DNA of 64,000 bases from an uncultured Acidobacteriia bacterium (GCA_903875575.1 CAIQWJ010000016.1:1-64000), one strand, 5' to 3'. Positions 1 through 9,943 are shown, counted from the first letter of the stretch. A program made the numbers and translations. Notes: generated by a model not told the origin, from the letters alone.

Positions 1-78
1 ATCGGGATTTCAGATGTTTCTGAATCACCACATAGAACTTCGGTCTTCGCTCGTCCGCAGCCTGATTCTATCGCTGTT

Positions 79-137
79 CCCGCACATTTTCATCCCCAGG
101 GGTGGCCCGCTCCACGGGCCGTAGAGGTTGAAAATCG
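79..137. repeat. Intergenic repeat-like element with hairpin (copy 1)
   Basis: The GC-rich hairpin has arms GGCCCG (104-109) and CGGGCC (115-120) around a 5-base loop. It sits between a CATTTTCATCC block (85-95) and GGTTGAAAA (126-134). A diverged copy with the same order of blocks lies at 17144-17190. Similarity on both sides of the hairpin suggests a dispersed REP-like element rather than a chance stem. The rest of the 246 bases before the first gene holds no gene I can support, apart from a run of Cs near 148-156. Confidence 0.45.
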
Positions 138-246
138 AATACCACCGCCCCCCCCCAAAGAAAATGGCTTCGCTTTTTCGAATCGTCCGCCCCGTAGCCA
201 TCAAACCCCCATTTCCTGTTATCCTCATAACCGGAGTCCTTCCCTT

Positions 247-723
247 ATGGCAACCATCAGATTCACCCTCAACGGCAAGCCGCAAACCGTTGACGTCGCC
301 CCCGAAATGCCCCTTCTATGGGTCCTGCGCGATACCCTCGGCCTCACCGGCACCAAGTTCGGCTGCGGCATGGCCATCTGCGGTGCCTGCACTGTCCACG
401 TCAACGGCCAGTCCACCCGCGCCTGCTCCGTCCAGGCCAACTACATCGCCGGCAAGAACGTCGTCACCATCGAAGGCCTCTCCGCCGATGGTACGCATCC
501 CGTCCAGCGCGCCTGGATCGAAAAAGACGTCCCCCAGTGCGGCTATTGCCAGTCCGGCCAGATCATGGGTGCCGCCGCCATGCTCGCCAAAAACTCCAAA
601 CCATCCGACGCCGATATCGACGAAGTCATGAAATTCCACATCTGCCGCTGCGGCACCTATCAGGACATCCGCGCCGCCATCCATCGCGCCGCCGAACTCC
701 AGGCCAAAGGCGGTGTCGGATGA
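247..723 (+). CDS. iorA: (2Fe-2S)-binding subunit of a molybdenum hydroxylase (IorA-like)
   Basis: This is the small iron-sulfur subunit of a xanthine dehydrogenase-family enzyme of the isoquinoline 1-oxidoreductase/aldehyde dehydrogenase type. It carries electrons away from the molybdenum subunit. The 158 residues hold a plant-ferredoxin cluster (Cys40, 45, 48, 60; motif CGMAICGAC) and a C-terminal helical cluster domain (Cys98, 101, 133, 135; CGYC and CRCG). All eight ligands are present, and the length is normal for the family. The next gene's ATG overlaps this stop as ATGA, so the two subunits are translationally coupled. There is no FAD subunit, as is usual for IorAB-type enzymes that reduce a cytochrome or quinone. 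Family certain; substrate unknown. Confidence 0.93.
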   Translation: MATIRFTLNGKPQTVDVAPEMPLLWVLRDTLGLTGTKFGCGMAICGACTVHVNGQSTRACSVQANYIAGKNVVTIEGLSADGTHPVQRAWIEKDVPQCGYCQSGQIMGAAAMLAKNSKPSDADIDEVMKFHICRCGTYQDIRAAIHRAAELQAKGGVG

Positions 724-2843
724 ACGCCTCACGTCGCGGTTTTCTGAAATCCACCTCCGCCGGTGCCGCCGGCCTGCTCCTCGGCTTCTACCTGCCGGAA
801 CGCAGCGAACTCGCCGCCCAGACGGCCGCTACGGGAACACCGGCGAAAGTCAACGCCTGGGTCCGCATCGGCACGGATGATTCCGTCACGCTCATGATCC
901 ACAAGTCGGAGATGGGGCAGGGTACCGTCACCTCGCTTTCGCAGTTGCTCGCGGAAGAGCTCGAGTGCGATTGGAAAAAGGTCCGCACCGAGTTCCCGCC
1001 CATCGACCCCGCCTTCGGCCTTCAGGGCGTCTTCGGCAGCCAAAGCATTCGCTCCGGCTGGATGCCGCTGCGCACCGCCGGCGCACAGGCTCGCGACCTT
1101 CTGGTGCGCGCCGCCGCCGACCGCTGGGCGATCGACAAAGCCGAATGCCATGCAGCGAATGGCGTCATCTCCAACACGGTGAATGCGAGCAAGCTGACCT
1201 TCGGACAGGTCGCCGAAGCCGCTTCGAAGCTGACGCCGTCGGCCAACGTGCCGCTCAAGACGCCCGCGCAATACAAGCTCATCGGCAAGTCCATGCCGCG
1301 TCTCGATACGAAGGATAAGGTCACTGGCGCAACGAAGTTCGGTATCGACGTGCGCGTCCCCGGCATGGTGTACGCCGCCGTCGCCCGCTGCCCCGTCTTC
1401 GGCGGCAAAGTGGTGAGCTTCGATGCCACGAAGGCCAAAGCCATTGCGGGCGTGAAGGACGCGGTGCAGATTTCGAACGGCGTGGCCGTCATTGCTGACA
1501 ACACGTGGGCCGCCTTCGCCGGTGCCAAAGCGCTGGAGATCAAGTGGGATGAAGGCCCCAACGCCGTCTTCAATTCAGGTGCCATCCGGAAGTCGTTTAC
1601 CGAGCAAACGATGCAACCCGGTGCCTCCGCCCGCAAGGTGGGCAACGGCGCAATCGGTCTCAACACCGCTGCGAAGAAGATCGACGCGCTCTACGAAGCA
1701 CCGTTCCTCGCGCACGCACCGATGGAGCCGCTGAACTGCGTCGCGCACGTTCGTGCCGATGGTTGCGATGTCTGGGCTTCCACCCAGATGCAGACCGGCA
1801 TCGCAGGTCTCGCTGCCCAGATCACAGGACTCCCGCCCAACAAGATCACGATTCACACGCAGTACCTCGGCGGCGGCTTCGGTCGACGCGCAGGTACCGA
1901 CTACGCCGGTGAGGCCCTCGAAATAGCCAAGGCCATCAAGGTTCCGGTGAAGGTCACCTGGTCGCGCGAACATGACATCCAGAACGGCAACTATCGCCCC
2001 GCCTCGGTAACCCGCTTCGCCGGCGGCCTCGATGCCGATGGCTGGCCTCTCGTCCTGACTGCCAACATTGCCTGTCCGCCGATGGGTGGCGGCGGAAGTT
2101 TCGGCGGTGGCCGCGGCGGTGGCGTCGATTCCACCAGCGTGGAAGGCATTGCCGATCTCCGTTACTCAATCCCGCACATGCAGGTGGATTATCACAGCGT
2201 CACCGGAGGCGTGCCGACCACTTACTGGCGCGCGGTCGGCTACACGCAGAACACGTTCTTCGGCGAATCCTTCGTGGATGAACTCGCGGTCGCCGGCGGC
2301 AAAGATCCCGTCGAAGTGCGGCGTCGTCTTCTCGCCAGCACTCCGCGCCTTCTGGGCGTGCTGAACCTCGCCGCTGAAAAAGCAGGCTGGGGCAAGCCGC
2401 TGCCGGCCGGTCATCATCACGGCGTTGCCGTCGTCAACAACATCGGCAGCTTCACGGCACAGGTAGCCGAAGTCTCTGTCACTGCCGGCAAGCTCAAAGT
2501 TCACAAGGTGGTCTGCGCCACGGATTGCGGCCAGGTGGTGAATCCGGCCATCGTCGAACAGCAGATCCGCAGCGCCATCGTCTTCGGCCTCAGCGCCGCG
2601 CTCAAGGGCGAACTCACCATCGACGGCGGCCGTGTCCAGCAGTCGAACTTCCACCAGTACGATGTCGCCCGCATGGACGAAACGCCCGCGGTAGAAGTCC
2701 ACATCGTGCCCAGCACCGAAGCTCCGGGCGGTATGGGCGAAGCGGGCGTGCCAACCATCGCACCGGCCATCTGCAACGCCATCTTCGCAGCAACCGGCAA
2801 ACGGGTACGCCGCCTGCCGATCTCGGCCACCAGTCTGGCGTAA
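720..2843 (+). CDS. iorB: Molybdopterin-binding large subunit of aldehyde/isoquinoline oxidoreductase (IorB-like)
   Basis: This is the catalytic subunit partner of the preceding ferredoxin subunit, 707 residues from the ATG at 720. The start is supported by the ATGA overlap and by an N-terminal Tat signal (RRGFLK at residues 5-10 followed by a hydrophobic stretch). The enzyme therefore probably folds with its molybdenum cofactor and is exported with the small subunit as a hitchhiker. The family GGGFGRR loop lies near residue 385, and the GGMGEAGVP segment near residue 675 carries the expected catalytic glutamate. A glycine-rich insertion lies near residues 455-475. The reading frame continues upstream, but that part only shadows iorA. 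It hydroxylates an aldehyde or N-heterocycle; the real substrate cannot be read from sequence. Confidence 0.93.
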   Translation: MNASRRGFLKSTSAGAAGLLLGFYLPERSELAAQTAATGTPAKVNAWVRIGTDDSVTLMIHKSEMGQGTVTSLSQLLAEELECDWKKVRTEFPPIDPAFGLQGVFGSQSIRSGWMPLRTAGAQARDLLVRAAADRWAIDKAECHAANGVISNTVNASKLTFGQVAEAASKLTPSANVPLKTPAQYKLIGKSMPRLDTKDKVTGATKFGIDVRVPGMVYAAVARCPVFGGKVVSFDATKAKAIAGVKDAVQISNGVAVIADNTWAAFAGAKALEIKWDEGPNAVFNSGAIRKSFTEQTMQPGASARKVGNGAIGLNTAAKKIDALYEAPFLAHAPMEPLNCVAHVRADGCDVWASTQMQTGIAGLAAQITGLPPNKITIHTQYLGGGFGRRAGTDYAGEALEIAKAIKVPVKVTWSREHDIQNGNYRPASVTRFAGGLDADGWPLVLTANIACPPMGGGGSFGGGRGGGVDSTSVEGIADLRYSIPHMQVDYHSVTGGVPTTYWRAVGYTQNTFFGESFVDELAVAGGKDPVEVRRRLLASTPRLLGVLNLAAEKAGWGKPLPAGHHHGVAVVNNIGSFTAQVAEVSVTAGKLKVHKVVCATDCGQVVNPAIVEQQIRSAIVFGLSAALKGELTIDGGRVQQSNFHQYDVARMDETPAVEVHIVPSTEAPGGMGEAGVPTIAPAICNAIFAATGKRVRRLPISATSLA

Positions 2844-2891
2844 TATGGGCTCACCGGGGTGCGAGCGCCGCGCCCCGGAAGCCTGTCCGCC

Positions 2892-3560
2892 ATGATCAGT
2901 CGAGACGCCAAGCAGTTCTTCTTCCTGTCGCTGGGGCCCGCCATGGGCGTCAATGGCTGGCTGTACCGTCGCCTGCGCGCTCCACGAACAGGCGCTGCGA
3001 GGGTTCACCTCGGCCCAGGCATCAAGACTTATCTGAAAGGCTGGGTCAACGTCGATGCCAACTGCTTCACTGGTCGCTGCGATCTATGGGCGGATCTCCG
3101 GCGTCCGTTGCCTTTTCACAATGACTCAATCCCGGCGTTCTATTCGCATCACGTAATTGAGCACCTTCCCGATCTTCGCTCGCACTTCCGCGAAGTATTC
3201 CGCTGCCTGCAACCCGGTGGTGTCTACCGGACCGGTGGACCGCACGGCGATTCGTCCGTGGCGAAATTCATCGCGGGGGACGACGCCTGGTTCTCCGATT
3301 TTCCGGACGCGGCAGTGAGTACGGGCGGCCGCTTCGACAACTATCTCCTCTGCCGCGGTGAACATCTCCACATTCTGACGCTGAGCTTCCTTGGCGAATT
3401 GCTGGCAGACGCGGGTTTCGACGCGCCCGTGGTTTGTCTCCCCGCAAAAGAAACGAGGCACCCGGAACTCTTTTCCGAATGCCTCGCAACTGAATGGGAG
3501 TCGGACTACGATTGTCCGCACACTCTGATTGTGGAAGCCCGCAAGCCAGCCCGGGTTTAG
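2892..3560 (+). CDS. SAM-dependent methyltransferase-like protein
   Basis: A short class I methyltransferase-like protein of about 222 residues. It contains a LGPG(I)KTYLKGWVNVDAN element typical of the methyltransferase type 11 group (a binding-site variant reading HLGPG), followed by HHVIEHLPD and FRCLQPGG, which match the post-II and post-III regions of the fold. A GTG at 2859 is an alternative start 11 codons upstream; ATG 2892 fits the family better. Its stop overlaps the stop of the opposite-strand RNase gene by 4 bases (3557-3560), so the two genes are convergent. Target unknown; relatives often lie in sugar or lipid modification loci, but nothing here points to one. Confidence 0.75.
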   Translation: MISRDAKQFFFLSLGPAMGVNGWLYRRLRAPRTGAARVHLGPGIKTYLKGWVNVDANCFTGRCDLWADLRRPLPFHNDSIPAFYSHHVIEHLPDLRSHFREVFRCLQPGGVYRTGGPHGDSSVAKFIAGDDAWFSDFPDAAVSTGGRFDNYLLCRGEHLHILTLSFLGELLADAGFDAPVVCLPAKETRHPELFSECLATEWESDYDCPHTLIVEARKPARV

Positions 3561-6505
3561 GCCAGATCGAACTTCGTCTGGTGCAGAAGCGGATCGCTCT
3601 TCACCATTACGCTCTTGCCCAGAATCTCTTCCACTTCCTGGAGGAATGAATTCTGGTTGCTCTTCAGCACCTTCGCCACTTCGGGATTCACCCGGAGCAT
3701 CAGATTACCCTTCTGATCCGCCACGGCCTTTCGTAACCGCTGCGCTTCGTGCAGGATTTCCGTGATCACCGTCTGCGGGCTCTTGATGTAACCAGCGCCT
3801 TCGCAATAACCGCACGGCGTGCACAGCGTCCGCTCCAGCGACTGCTTCACGCGCTTGCGCGTAATGGCCACCAGCCCGAAATCGTTGAACTGGAGAATCT
3901 TGTAGGGCGCGCGATCCACCCGCATCGCATCTTCGAGCGCGATCATCACCTTCTGGCGATTCTTGCGTTCGTCCATATCGATGAAGTCGACCACGATGAT
4001 GCCGCCCAGATCGCGCAGCCGAATCTGCCGAACAATCTCTTTGATGGCGTCGGTGTTGATCTTGACGATCGTATCTTCCAGCTTGTTCGACTTGCCGACG
4101 TACTTGCCGGTGTTGATGTCGATCGCCACCAGCGCCTCAGTCTGGTTGATGACGATGTAGCCGCCCGATTTGAGCCAGACCTTCGGGCGCAGCGCCTTTT
4201 CCAGTTCCGCGGTGATTCCAAATTCGTCGAAGATCGGATTGGTGCGTGTGTACAGCTTCACGCGGCCCACCAGCGCGGGCTGGAAGCGTTCCACAAACCG
4301 CAGAATGCTCTCGTAGTGCTCTTCGTTATCCACCCAGATCGTCTTGAATGACGTGGTGAGCTGATCGCGAAGAATGCGCTGCACAAGATCGAGATCGTGA
4401 TGCAACAGGACCGGAGCCGGCTTCTTCTCGGCCTTGGCGCGCATATCGAGCCAGAGGTTGTAGAGGAAGTGCATATCGCTCTTCAACTCTTCTTCGCTCT
4501 TGCCTTCCGCGGCGGTACGGCAGATGTAACCGCCCGGAATACCCTGGCGATGCGTCTGCAAAACGCGCTTCAGGCGATGGCGCTCTTCGTCCGACGGAAT
4601 CTTGCGCGAAACACCGGCATGATCCACGGTCGGCATGTAGACCACAAAGCGGCCCGGCAGAGCAATGTGCGACGTGATGCGCGCGCCCTTCTGGCCCAGC
4701 GGTTCTTTGGAAATCTGAACGATGATTTCCTGGCCCTCTTTGAGGAGGTCGGAAATCGACGGCAGCACCGGGCGTTCGCGCTCGGGACGTTCCGGACGGT
4801 CGGTGCGATCCTTATTCGGCTCTCGCGCAACGCCATCGCGATGGTCACGGTTCCCGTCGCGGCCACGGTCACGGCCACCACGGTCGCGTCCGCCACGGTC
4901 ACGGCCACGGTCTGGCCGGCGGTCGTCGCGCACGGCGGGAGTCTTGACCTCACCGGTGACAGGGTCCACAACCTGCACTTCGGCGGGGGCCATTTCTTCA
5001 ATGCTGAGTTCGGAAACTGGCCGCGGTTCGAGTGCTTCCAGAACTGCGCCTTCAACCGCTGCGCCTTCTGCAACAGGGAGCGTCTCGCCACCTTGCGGAG
5101 CTTCGCCGCCGGGCTTCGGTCCGCGGTCGTCACGATCACCGCGATTGCGTCCGCCTCTGCGACGCGAACGGCGCGACACACGATGCGGATAACGATGACC
5201 CTGCTCACGCAGCGTCGCCGTCAGACTGGTCGGAATACGGGCAGGTTCGGGACCTTCTTCGCCGGCCACCACTTCTCCGGCTGCACCCTCCGCGACTTCA
5301 CCTTCCGGGCCTTCTTCGCCCGAGTCGGACATGTCGCCGGATTCTTCAGCTTCGGCTTCCGCTTCAGCTTCAGCGTGCGGCACACCCGTGGCGAGGTCGT
5401 CGAGCGCTTCTTCGTGAATCGCTTCCACGGCTTCAGCGGCGGCGAGCACGGCCTCTTCGTCTTCTTCGCTCAGAGTTTCAACGGGGGCGTCGGCCGTGGG
5501 AATGAGAGCGGGGCGATCGGCTTCGGGCTCCGCCACTGCGGCAGGCACCTCGACTACGAGCGCGGCGGTCACAGGCTCAACAATGGATGCTTCCAGAACA
5601 GCGGGTTCGGCAACCGGTTCGGCCGCAGCAACCGTCTCGGCGACTGCTTCAACCGCAGGCGCGGACCACGCAAAGCCTTCAAGGTTCGCTTCCACCGGAA
5701 TGGCAGCTTCTACTGGCGCAACCGGCTCGGCGTAGCGATCCGGGCCCGTATACTTGGCCAACGATTCACCAGGCAGAACAAAACGTTCGAAAACTTCCGG
5801 CTCGCGGGTGGACGTTTCCACCGGTGCGGCAAAGTCCGGCTCGCGCGCTTCCGCTGGTGCGGCATGGCGTTCGTGCCGTTCGGGTCTGTCGGAACCCGGC
5901 GTGAAGTACTTGGAATCCGGAAGGCCGCCCGGTCCGCGACCACCACGACGACGTCCGCGACGGCCACGACCGCCACCATCGCGATTGCCCCCGTCCCGGT
6001 TACCACCCTCGCGATTACGATCCTGCGGCGGGCGACCATCGGCGCGTACTTCACGATTCGGCTGGCCCTGCGGTCTTTCGACAGGAGCCTCGCCCTCGAT
6101 CACTTCACCTGCGGGCGCAGCGGCAATTTCACGCGGCTCACGCGGTTCGCGCTGCTCTCTCGGTTCCCGCTGCTCTCTCGGAGCCCGGTTTTCCGCCGGC
6201 AGCGCCGACCCACCGGTCTTTTCCAGCTTGAGAACTTTCTCCTCAGCCGTGCTCACTACGCTGTCGTATTCGTCGTTATCTTCGAAGAAATCGGAAACGT
6301 AGAGGAAGGCGTCGCGCTCCAGGCCGATGTCGACGAATGCGGACTGCATTCCCGGCAACACTCTGGTAACGCGGCCTTTGTGGATACTACCGGCGAGGGA
6401 ATACTCTTTTTCACGCTCGTGGAAAACTTCCACCAGCTGGTCGTCCTCGAGGATGGCCACTCTTGTCTCGTGGCGTCCTGTTGCGACGATTAATTCTTTC
6501 GACAT
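3557..6505 (-). CDS. rne: Ribonuclease E/G family protein with large insertion in the S1 domain
   Basis: Endoribonuclease of the RNase E/G family (rRNA, tRNA and mRNA processing), 982 residues from the ATG at 6505, which has a GGGAGAAG ribosome site just upstream. The open frame extends 62 codons further but that part looks non-coding. Residues 1-74 begin the S1 domain (KGRVTRVLPG, AFVDIG). The domain resumes near residue 575 (SISDLLKEGQEIIVQI). Between them are about 500 low-complexity residues: REPREQ repeats, Arg/Gly-rich GNRDGG and GRDRGG tracts, and an Ala/Val/Glu acidic stretch. The catalytic core is intact, with VAIDINTG near 794, RDLGGIIVVDFIDM near 830, and a zinc-link CTPCGYC near 893. 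The N-terminal extension and C-terminal tail of E. coli RNase E are absent. It follows rodA on the same strand. Confidence 0.95.
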   Translation of the reverse strand: MSKELIVATGRHETRVAILEDDQLVEVFHEREKEYSLAGSIHKGRVTRVLPGMQSAFVDIGLERDAFLYVSDFFEDNDEYDSVVSTAEEKVLKLEKTGGSALPAENRAPREQREPREQREPREPREIAAAPAGEVIEGEAPVERPQGQPNREVRADGRPPQDRNREGGNRDGGNRDGGGRGRRGRRRGGRGPGGLPDSKYFTPGSDRPERHERHAAPAEAREPDFAAPVETSTREPEVFERFVLPGESLAKYTGPDRYAEPVAPVEAAIPVEANLEGFAWSAPAVEAVAETVAAAEPVAEPAVLEASIVEPVTAALVVEVPAAVAEPEADRPALIPTADAPVETLSEEDEEAVLAAAEAVEAIHEEALDDLATGVPHAEAEAEAEAEESGDMSDSGEEGPEGEVAEGAAGEVVAGEEGPEPARIPTSLTATLREQGHRYPHRVSRRSRRRGGRNRGDRDDRGPKPGGEAPQGGETLPVAEGAAVEGAVLEALEPRPVSELSIEEMAPAEVQVVDPVTGEVKTPAVRDDRRPDRGRDRGGRDRGGRDRGRDGNRDHRDGVAREPNKDRTDRPERPERERPVLPSISDLLKEGQEIIVQISKEPLGQKGARITSHIALPGRFVVYMPTVDHAGVSRKIPSDEERHRLKRVLQTHRQGIPGGYICRTAAEGKSEEELKSDMHFLYNLWLDMRAKAEKKPAPVLLHHDLDLVQRILRDQLTTSFKTIWVDNEEHYESILRFVERFQPALVGRVKLYTRTNPIFDEFGITAELEKALRPKVWLKSGGYIVINQTEALVAIDINTGKYVGKSNKLEDTIVKINTDAIKEIVRQIRLRDLGGIIVVDFIDMDERKNRQKVMIALEDAMRVDRAPYKILQFNDFGLVAITRKRVKQSLERTLCTPCGYCEGAGYIKSPQTVITEILHEAQRLRKAVADQKGNLMLRVNPEVAKVLKSNQNSFLQEVEEILGKSVMVKSDPLLHQTKFDLA

Positions 6506-7009
6506 GCCTTCTTCTCCCGTCAGGCCTGCAATGGCTGCTGTGCCGCCCTGGGCGGCGTGCCCTGCCGGGAGATTCCGGCTCCGATATTCGACGTGCTGCG
6601 CCCCGCGTAAGGATCGCCCGTTGCCGCCACTAAAATCCGGAAGCTTTCGCTGGCGCACCCGTGGCGCCGGACGACCGTAAACAAAATTCACTCACGCTGG
6701 CCGGAGGGTGGAGATCTGCTCAACACCCAGCATCGGCCCCGGGGAACCCATCTTTTTCGGAGCACCACCGTTACATCACGGCGGCGGAGGCTCTTTGCGC
6801 TTTACGTTCGAAGCGCCCAGATCCGTCCGCAAAGTCTCCCTTGTACTGGATCCCGACTACCTGTCTTTAAAGTCTCGTACTGCAAAATCTACTGGTGCTG
6901 CCTGAACTGCAAAAGCCTTTTATTTAAGACTGCGGCGGATTCCGGAGTGTGACTCCTCACATCCACCCTGCCAACATCCCTTTAAAATCAGCAACCTAAT
7001 TCACAAAGC
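6506..7009. other. Intergenic region between rodA and rne
   Basis: About 500 bases separate two genes pointing left. No open frame here has recognisable protein features, and I see no tRNA. It should hold the rne 5' untranslated region and probably its promoter, but no convincing -35/-10 pair stands out. Next to the rodA stop there is a short direct repeat of AATTCACAAA (about 6999-7008 and 7013-7022). Confidence 0.5.
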
Positions 7010-8101
7010 TCAATTCACAAACCTACGGACGCGAACGCTGTTTACCAGCCCCAGCATCAGGAACGTGGACCACACGCTCGACCCGCCATAACTCATTAAT
7101 GGGAGCGGGATACCCGTCACGGGCATCCGCCCGATCACCATACCTACGTTTACCAGTATATGAAATAAAAGCAGCGACGCAACACCCATACAGATATACA
7201 TTCCGGCCCGGTCGGGCGCGGTCTGTCCGTTTTGGACCACTTGCATCAATAAAATGAAGTAAAAGGCGAGCACCGCGATGACTCCGATGAAGCCGTGTTC
7301 CTCCGCAAAAGAGGAAAAAATGAAGTCCGTATGGGGCACAGGGAGGAAGCGGAGCTGGGTCTGGCTGCCCTTGGTGACCCCTTTTCCCCAGGTTCCGCCC
7401 GCTCCGACGGCGATTTCCGACTGGATCAACTGGTAGCCGGTACCCTGCGGGTCGCGGTCAGGATCGAGAAAACTGGCGATGCGGGCGCGCTGGTACGGCT
7501 GTAGTTTCGTGTACGCGAGGGGCAGGACAACGAGGGCCACCAGAGCGATTGCCGCCCAATACTGCCAGCGCATTCCGGCCAGGAGGACGCCGACCGCGAG
7601 GATCGGGATATAGGTGAGCGAGGTTCCGAGGTCGGGCTCTTTGGCGACCAGCGCCATCGGCACGACGATCATGGCGGCCAGTTTGAGAAAGTCGGCCAGT
7701 TCGAGGACGTCGGTTCGGACATCGACCAGGAAACGGGCCACCAAAAGGACAATGACAAGTTTGGCGAATTCCGAAACCTGAAGATGGACGCCGGCGGGCA
7801 GCACGATCCACCGGGTGGACCCGAAGGCACGCTTGCCAATCAGGAGCACGACCAGCAACAGAGCGATGGAGATGAAATACGCCGGGTAGGCCTTGCCTAC
7901 CAATGTGTGATAGTCGAACCGGGCGGTGAGCCACATCAGGAGGAAACCGGAGGCGATGTAGAGGATCTGTTTCCACCAGGCCCCCTGCCAGATGGTGTCA
8001 TGAGTGGCGCTGAAGATCTGGAGCACGCCGAGGGCGCAGACGACGATGAGCACGAGCACCATGGGCCAGTCGAAGTCGCGCATTCCGGAGGTGCGTGCCA
8101 T
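7010..8101 (-). CDS. rodA: Rod shape-determining peptidoglycan polymerase RodA
   Basis: SEDS-family membrane glycosyltransferase that polymerises lipid II during cell elongation together with a class B PBP. About ten hydrophobic segments are visible. The family signatures are LPAGVHLQVSEFAKL (the WI.LP.g..QPSE.aK region), an extracellular loop with GTGYQLIQSEIAVGAGG, and a C-terminal block VNVGMVIGRMPVTGIPLPLMSYGGSS. The start is uncertain. ATG 8101 gives MARTSGMRDFDW, which fits the family. ATG 8161 overlaps the preceding gene's stop as ATGA and has a GAAGG upstream. ATG 8083 is also possible. mreBCD and the partner PBP are not adjacent; a hypothetical gene occupies the upstream position. 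Confidence 0.93.
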   Translation of the reverse strand: MARTSGMRDFDWPMVLVLIVVCALGVLQIFSATHDTIWQGAWWKQILYIASGFLLMWLTARFDYHTLVGKAYPAYFISIALLLVVLLIGKRAFGSTRWIVLPAGVHLQVSEFAKLVIVLLVARFLVDVRTDVLELADFLKLAAMIVVPMALVAKEPDLGTSLTYIPILAVGVLLAGMRWQYWAAIALVALVVLPLAYTKLQPYQRARIASFLDPDRDPQGTGYQLIQSEIAVGAGGTWGKGVTKGSQTQLRFLPVPHTDFIFSSFAEEHGFIGVIAVLAFYFILLMQVVQNGQTAPDRAGMYICMGVASLLLFHILVNVGMVIGRMPVTGIPLPLMSYGGSSVWSTFLMLGLVNSVRVRRFVN

Positions 8102-8157
8102 ATAAGAGGGTACGAGAACACTGTAGCAGGATGCTTTTTCACGCCAGGGCGCAAATT

Positions 8158-8886
8158 TCATGCCGCCTTCAGAATTTGCGGCGGTTTGTGTCGGAAGAAG
8201 CGGTCGGAATAGGCTTCGCCTTCGCTGGCACCGAGGTTTCGACGGTGGAATTTCGAAGTGAACGCTTCAATTTCGTGACTCGAAAAAACGAATCCGTCGT
8301 CGGCTGGATTCCAGGGTAAGTCTTTTAGTTTGTGGAACTGGAAGAGGCAGCGGGCGGCTTCGAGGTCGGCGAGGCGTTTGGCCTCCCGCTCGGTTTGGAC
8401 CTGCCGGAGCTGGGCGACATACTTTTCGAAGGAGCGCTGGATGCGCTGTTCGTGGAGGGAGATGCGCAGGAGTTCGGCGGAGCGTTCCGCGGCGGTGGCG
8501 GCTTCGGTGAGGGCGTGTCTGAGTTCGGGGTCGGTGGTGGCGAAGTGGTCCGCGGTCCCATCGAAATGGCCGAGGGCGAGGATGTTATTGCAGATGGCGC
8601 GGGCGGCCTGGAGTCGCCATGCCTGCTCGGCGGCAGAGGTGGCGAGGAAGGTTTCGATCTCGCCGACAGGAGCGTAGTCGGCAAGCATGCCGGCCATGAA
8701 GGGGTTGTAGAGGGGGCGATCTTCGTCGGACAGGATCATGGTTTTGGCGGTGAGGCCGTGGCGGTAGGCGTTCTGGCTGGATTTCGCCTTGCCTTCGGGC
8801 GAGGTGGGGCCTTTGCATTTTTGGGCGTTGGCGCGGTTGGCAGCGAGCTGCTTTTTGGAGATGGTGGGCGCGGATATGGTGGCCAT
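8158..8886 (-). CDS. Conserved hypothetical helical protein (dispersed family, full-length copy)
   Basis: 242 residues, no known function. Residues 17-47 hold a basic Asn/Gly-rich segment (NRANAQKCKGPTSPEGKAK followed by SSQNAYRHGLTA). The rest is predicted helical: AEQAWRLQAARAICNN, then AELLRISLHEQRIQRSFEK and LRQVQTEREAKRLADLEAA, resembling a long hairpin. The same domain without the basic N-terminus is encoded at 12582-13157. I recall this family as a multi-copy hypothetical in Acidobacteriota genomes. The stop overlaps a possible upstream rodA start as ATGA, but this may be an insertion next to rodA rather than a true operon partner. Function unknown. Confidence 0.75.
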   Translation of the reverse strand: MATISAPTISKKQLAANRANAQKCKGPTSPEGKAKSSQNAYRHGLTAKTMILSDEDRPLYNPFMAGMLADYAPVGEIETFLATSAAEQAWRLQAARAICNNILALGHFDGTADHFATTDPELRHALTEAATAAERSAELLRISLHEQRIQRSFEKYVAQLRQVQTEREAKRLADLEAARCLFQFHKLKDLPWNPADDGFVFSSHEIEAFTSKFHRRNLGASEGEAYSDRFFRHKPPQILKAA

Positions 8887-8949
8887 GGTGGAGGTGTCCT
8901 CATGTCTGGTTTAGCATGCGGGTGGGCGGGGTTTTGTGGGGAGATTTTG

Positions 8950-9043
8950 CAAAGTGTTGATTTATCAGGCAGATATAGTTTTGAAATCCGTGACCGGGTT
9001 TCTTGGCTCCCTTGCGAACCCCTTGCGCGCTTTGCAGGGAAGT
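8950..9043. repeat. Possible dispersed intergenic element between pirin and the 8.2-kb hypothetical
   Basis: The segment ending with TTCACGAAGACCG, with TTGCGAACCCCTTGCGCGC inside, has the look of the short, conserved, non-coding filler that follows or precedes dispersed hypothetical genes in such genomes. No second copy is in this window, so the call rests on resemblance only. Confidence 0.25.
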
Positions 9044-9943
9044 TCACGAAGACCGAATAAACGTCCCGCTCTGCAGTTCGCTCATCGCCTGCCGCAACTC
9101 CGCCTGCGTGTTCATCACAATCGGCCCATACCAGGCCACCGGCTCCTCCAGCGGCTTCCCGGACACCAGCAGAAACCGAATCCCTTCCGGCCCCGCCTGC
9201 ACCACCACCTCGTCGCCCCGGTCAAACAGCACCAGCGAATGGTTGCTCGCGTCATAAACCGGCGCTGCATCCACCGCTTTCTCCGTCAGCACCGCCTGAG
9301 GCTCGGAAGAATCCCGGAACGTCCCCGCCCCCGCAAACACATAAGCGAAAGCATTCCGCGTCGTCTCCACTTTGATCCGCTTCTTCTGATTCGGCGGCAC
9401 CGAAATATCCACATAGTTCGGATCCGCCGCTACACCTTCCACCGGACCCTTCTGACCCCAGAACTCGCCGCAAATAATCCGCGCACGCGTGCCGTCGTCT
9501 TCCGTCACCTCCGGAATCTCGCCCGACTGGATGTCCTGATACCGCGGAGCCGTCATCTTCAGCGCCGCCGGCAAATTGGCCCACAGCTGAAAACCATGCA
9601 TCCGCCCATCCGGATCGCCCTTCGGCATCTCCTGGTGCATGATGCCGCTGCCCGCCGTCATCCACTGCACGTCGCCGGCCCCCATCCTGCCCTTGTTGCC
9701 CAGACTGTCACCGTGCTCCACCGTACCCGCCAGCACATAGGTGATCGTCTCAATCCCGCGATGCGGATGCCACGGAAACCCCGCCAGATAGTCGGAGGGA
9801 TTGTCATTGCGGAAATCGTCCAGCAGCAGAAATGGATCGAAATCTTTGGTCTTGCCGAAACCAAAAGCCCGCTCCAGCTTCACTCCCGCGCCTTCCATCG
9901 TGGCCTTCGTCCTGATGACTTCTCTTACCGGTCGTAGCGACAT
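9044..9943 (-). CDS. Pirin family protein
   Basis: Bicupin iron protein of 299 residues. Pirins act as redox-sensing cofactors or quercetinase-like dioxygenases in the cytoplasm. The N-terminal cupin has the metal-binding HPHRG motif and the later MHQEMP (His-x-Glu), which together supply the usual three histidines and one glutamate. The start has a strong AGGAGG upstream. It lies 60 bases downstream of yceI and follows marR on the same strand, an arrangement seen in other bacteria where a MarR regulator controls a YceI/pirin pair in response to oxidative or quinone-type stress. No separate promoter is obvious in the 60-base gap. Confidence 0.93.
   Translation of the reverse strand: MSLRPVREVIRTKATMEGAGVKLERAFGFGKTKDFDPFLLLDDFRNDNPSDYLAGFPWHPHRGIETITYVLAGTVEHGDSLGNKGRMGAGDVQWMTAGSGIMHQEMPKGDPDGRMHGFQLWANLPAALKMTAPRYQDIQSGEIPEVTEDDGTRARIICGEFWGQKGPVEGVAADPNYVDISVPPNQKKRIKVETTRNAFAYVFAGAGTFRDSSEPQAVLTEKAVDAAPVYDASNHSLVLFDRGDEVVVQAGPEGIRFLLVSGKPLEEPVAWYGPIVMNTQAELRQAMSELQSGTFIRSS

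Noticed and set aside
128-631. Long open frames that shadow iorA on both strands
   Set aside because: They overlap a gene with intact cluster motifs, have no recognisable domains and arise from the high GC content.
3749-6493. Long plus-strand open frames opposite RNase E
   Set aside because: They are antisense to a conserved gene and low in complexity; codon structure follows the minus-strand gene.
6661-6905. Short plus-strand open frames in the rodA-rne gap
   Set aside because: No recognisable protein features and opposite to both neighbouring genes.
8332-9060. Open frame antisense to the 8.2-kb helical hypothetical
   Set aside because: Glycine-rich shadow translation; the minus-strand frame has a family match and a plausible ribosome site.
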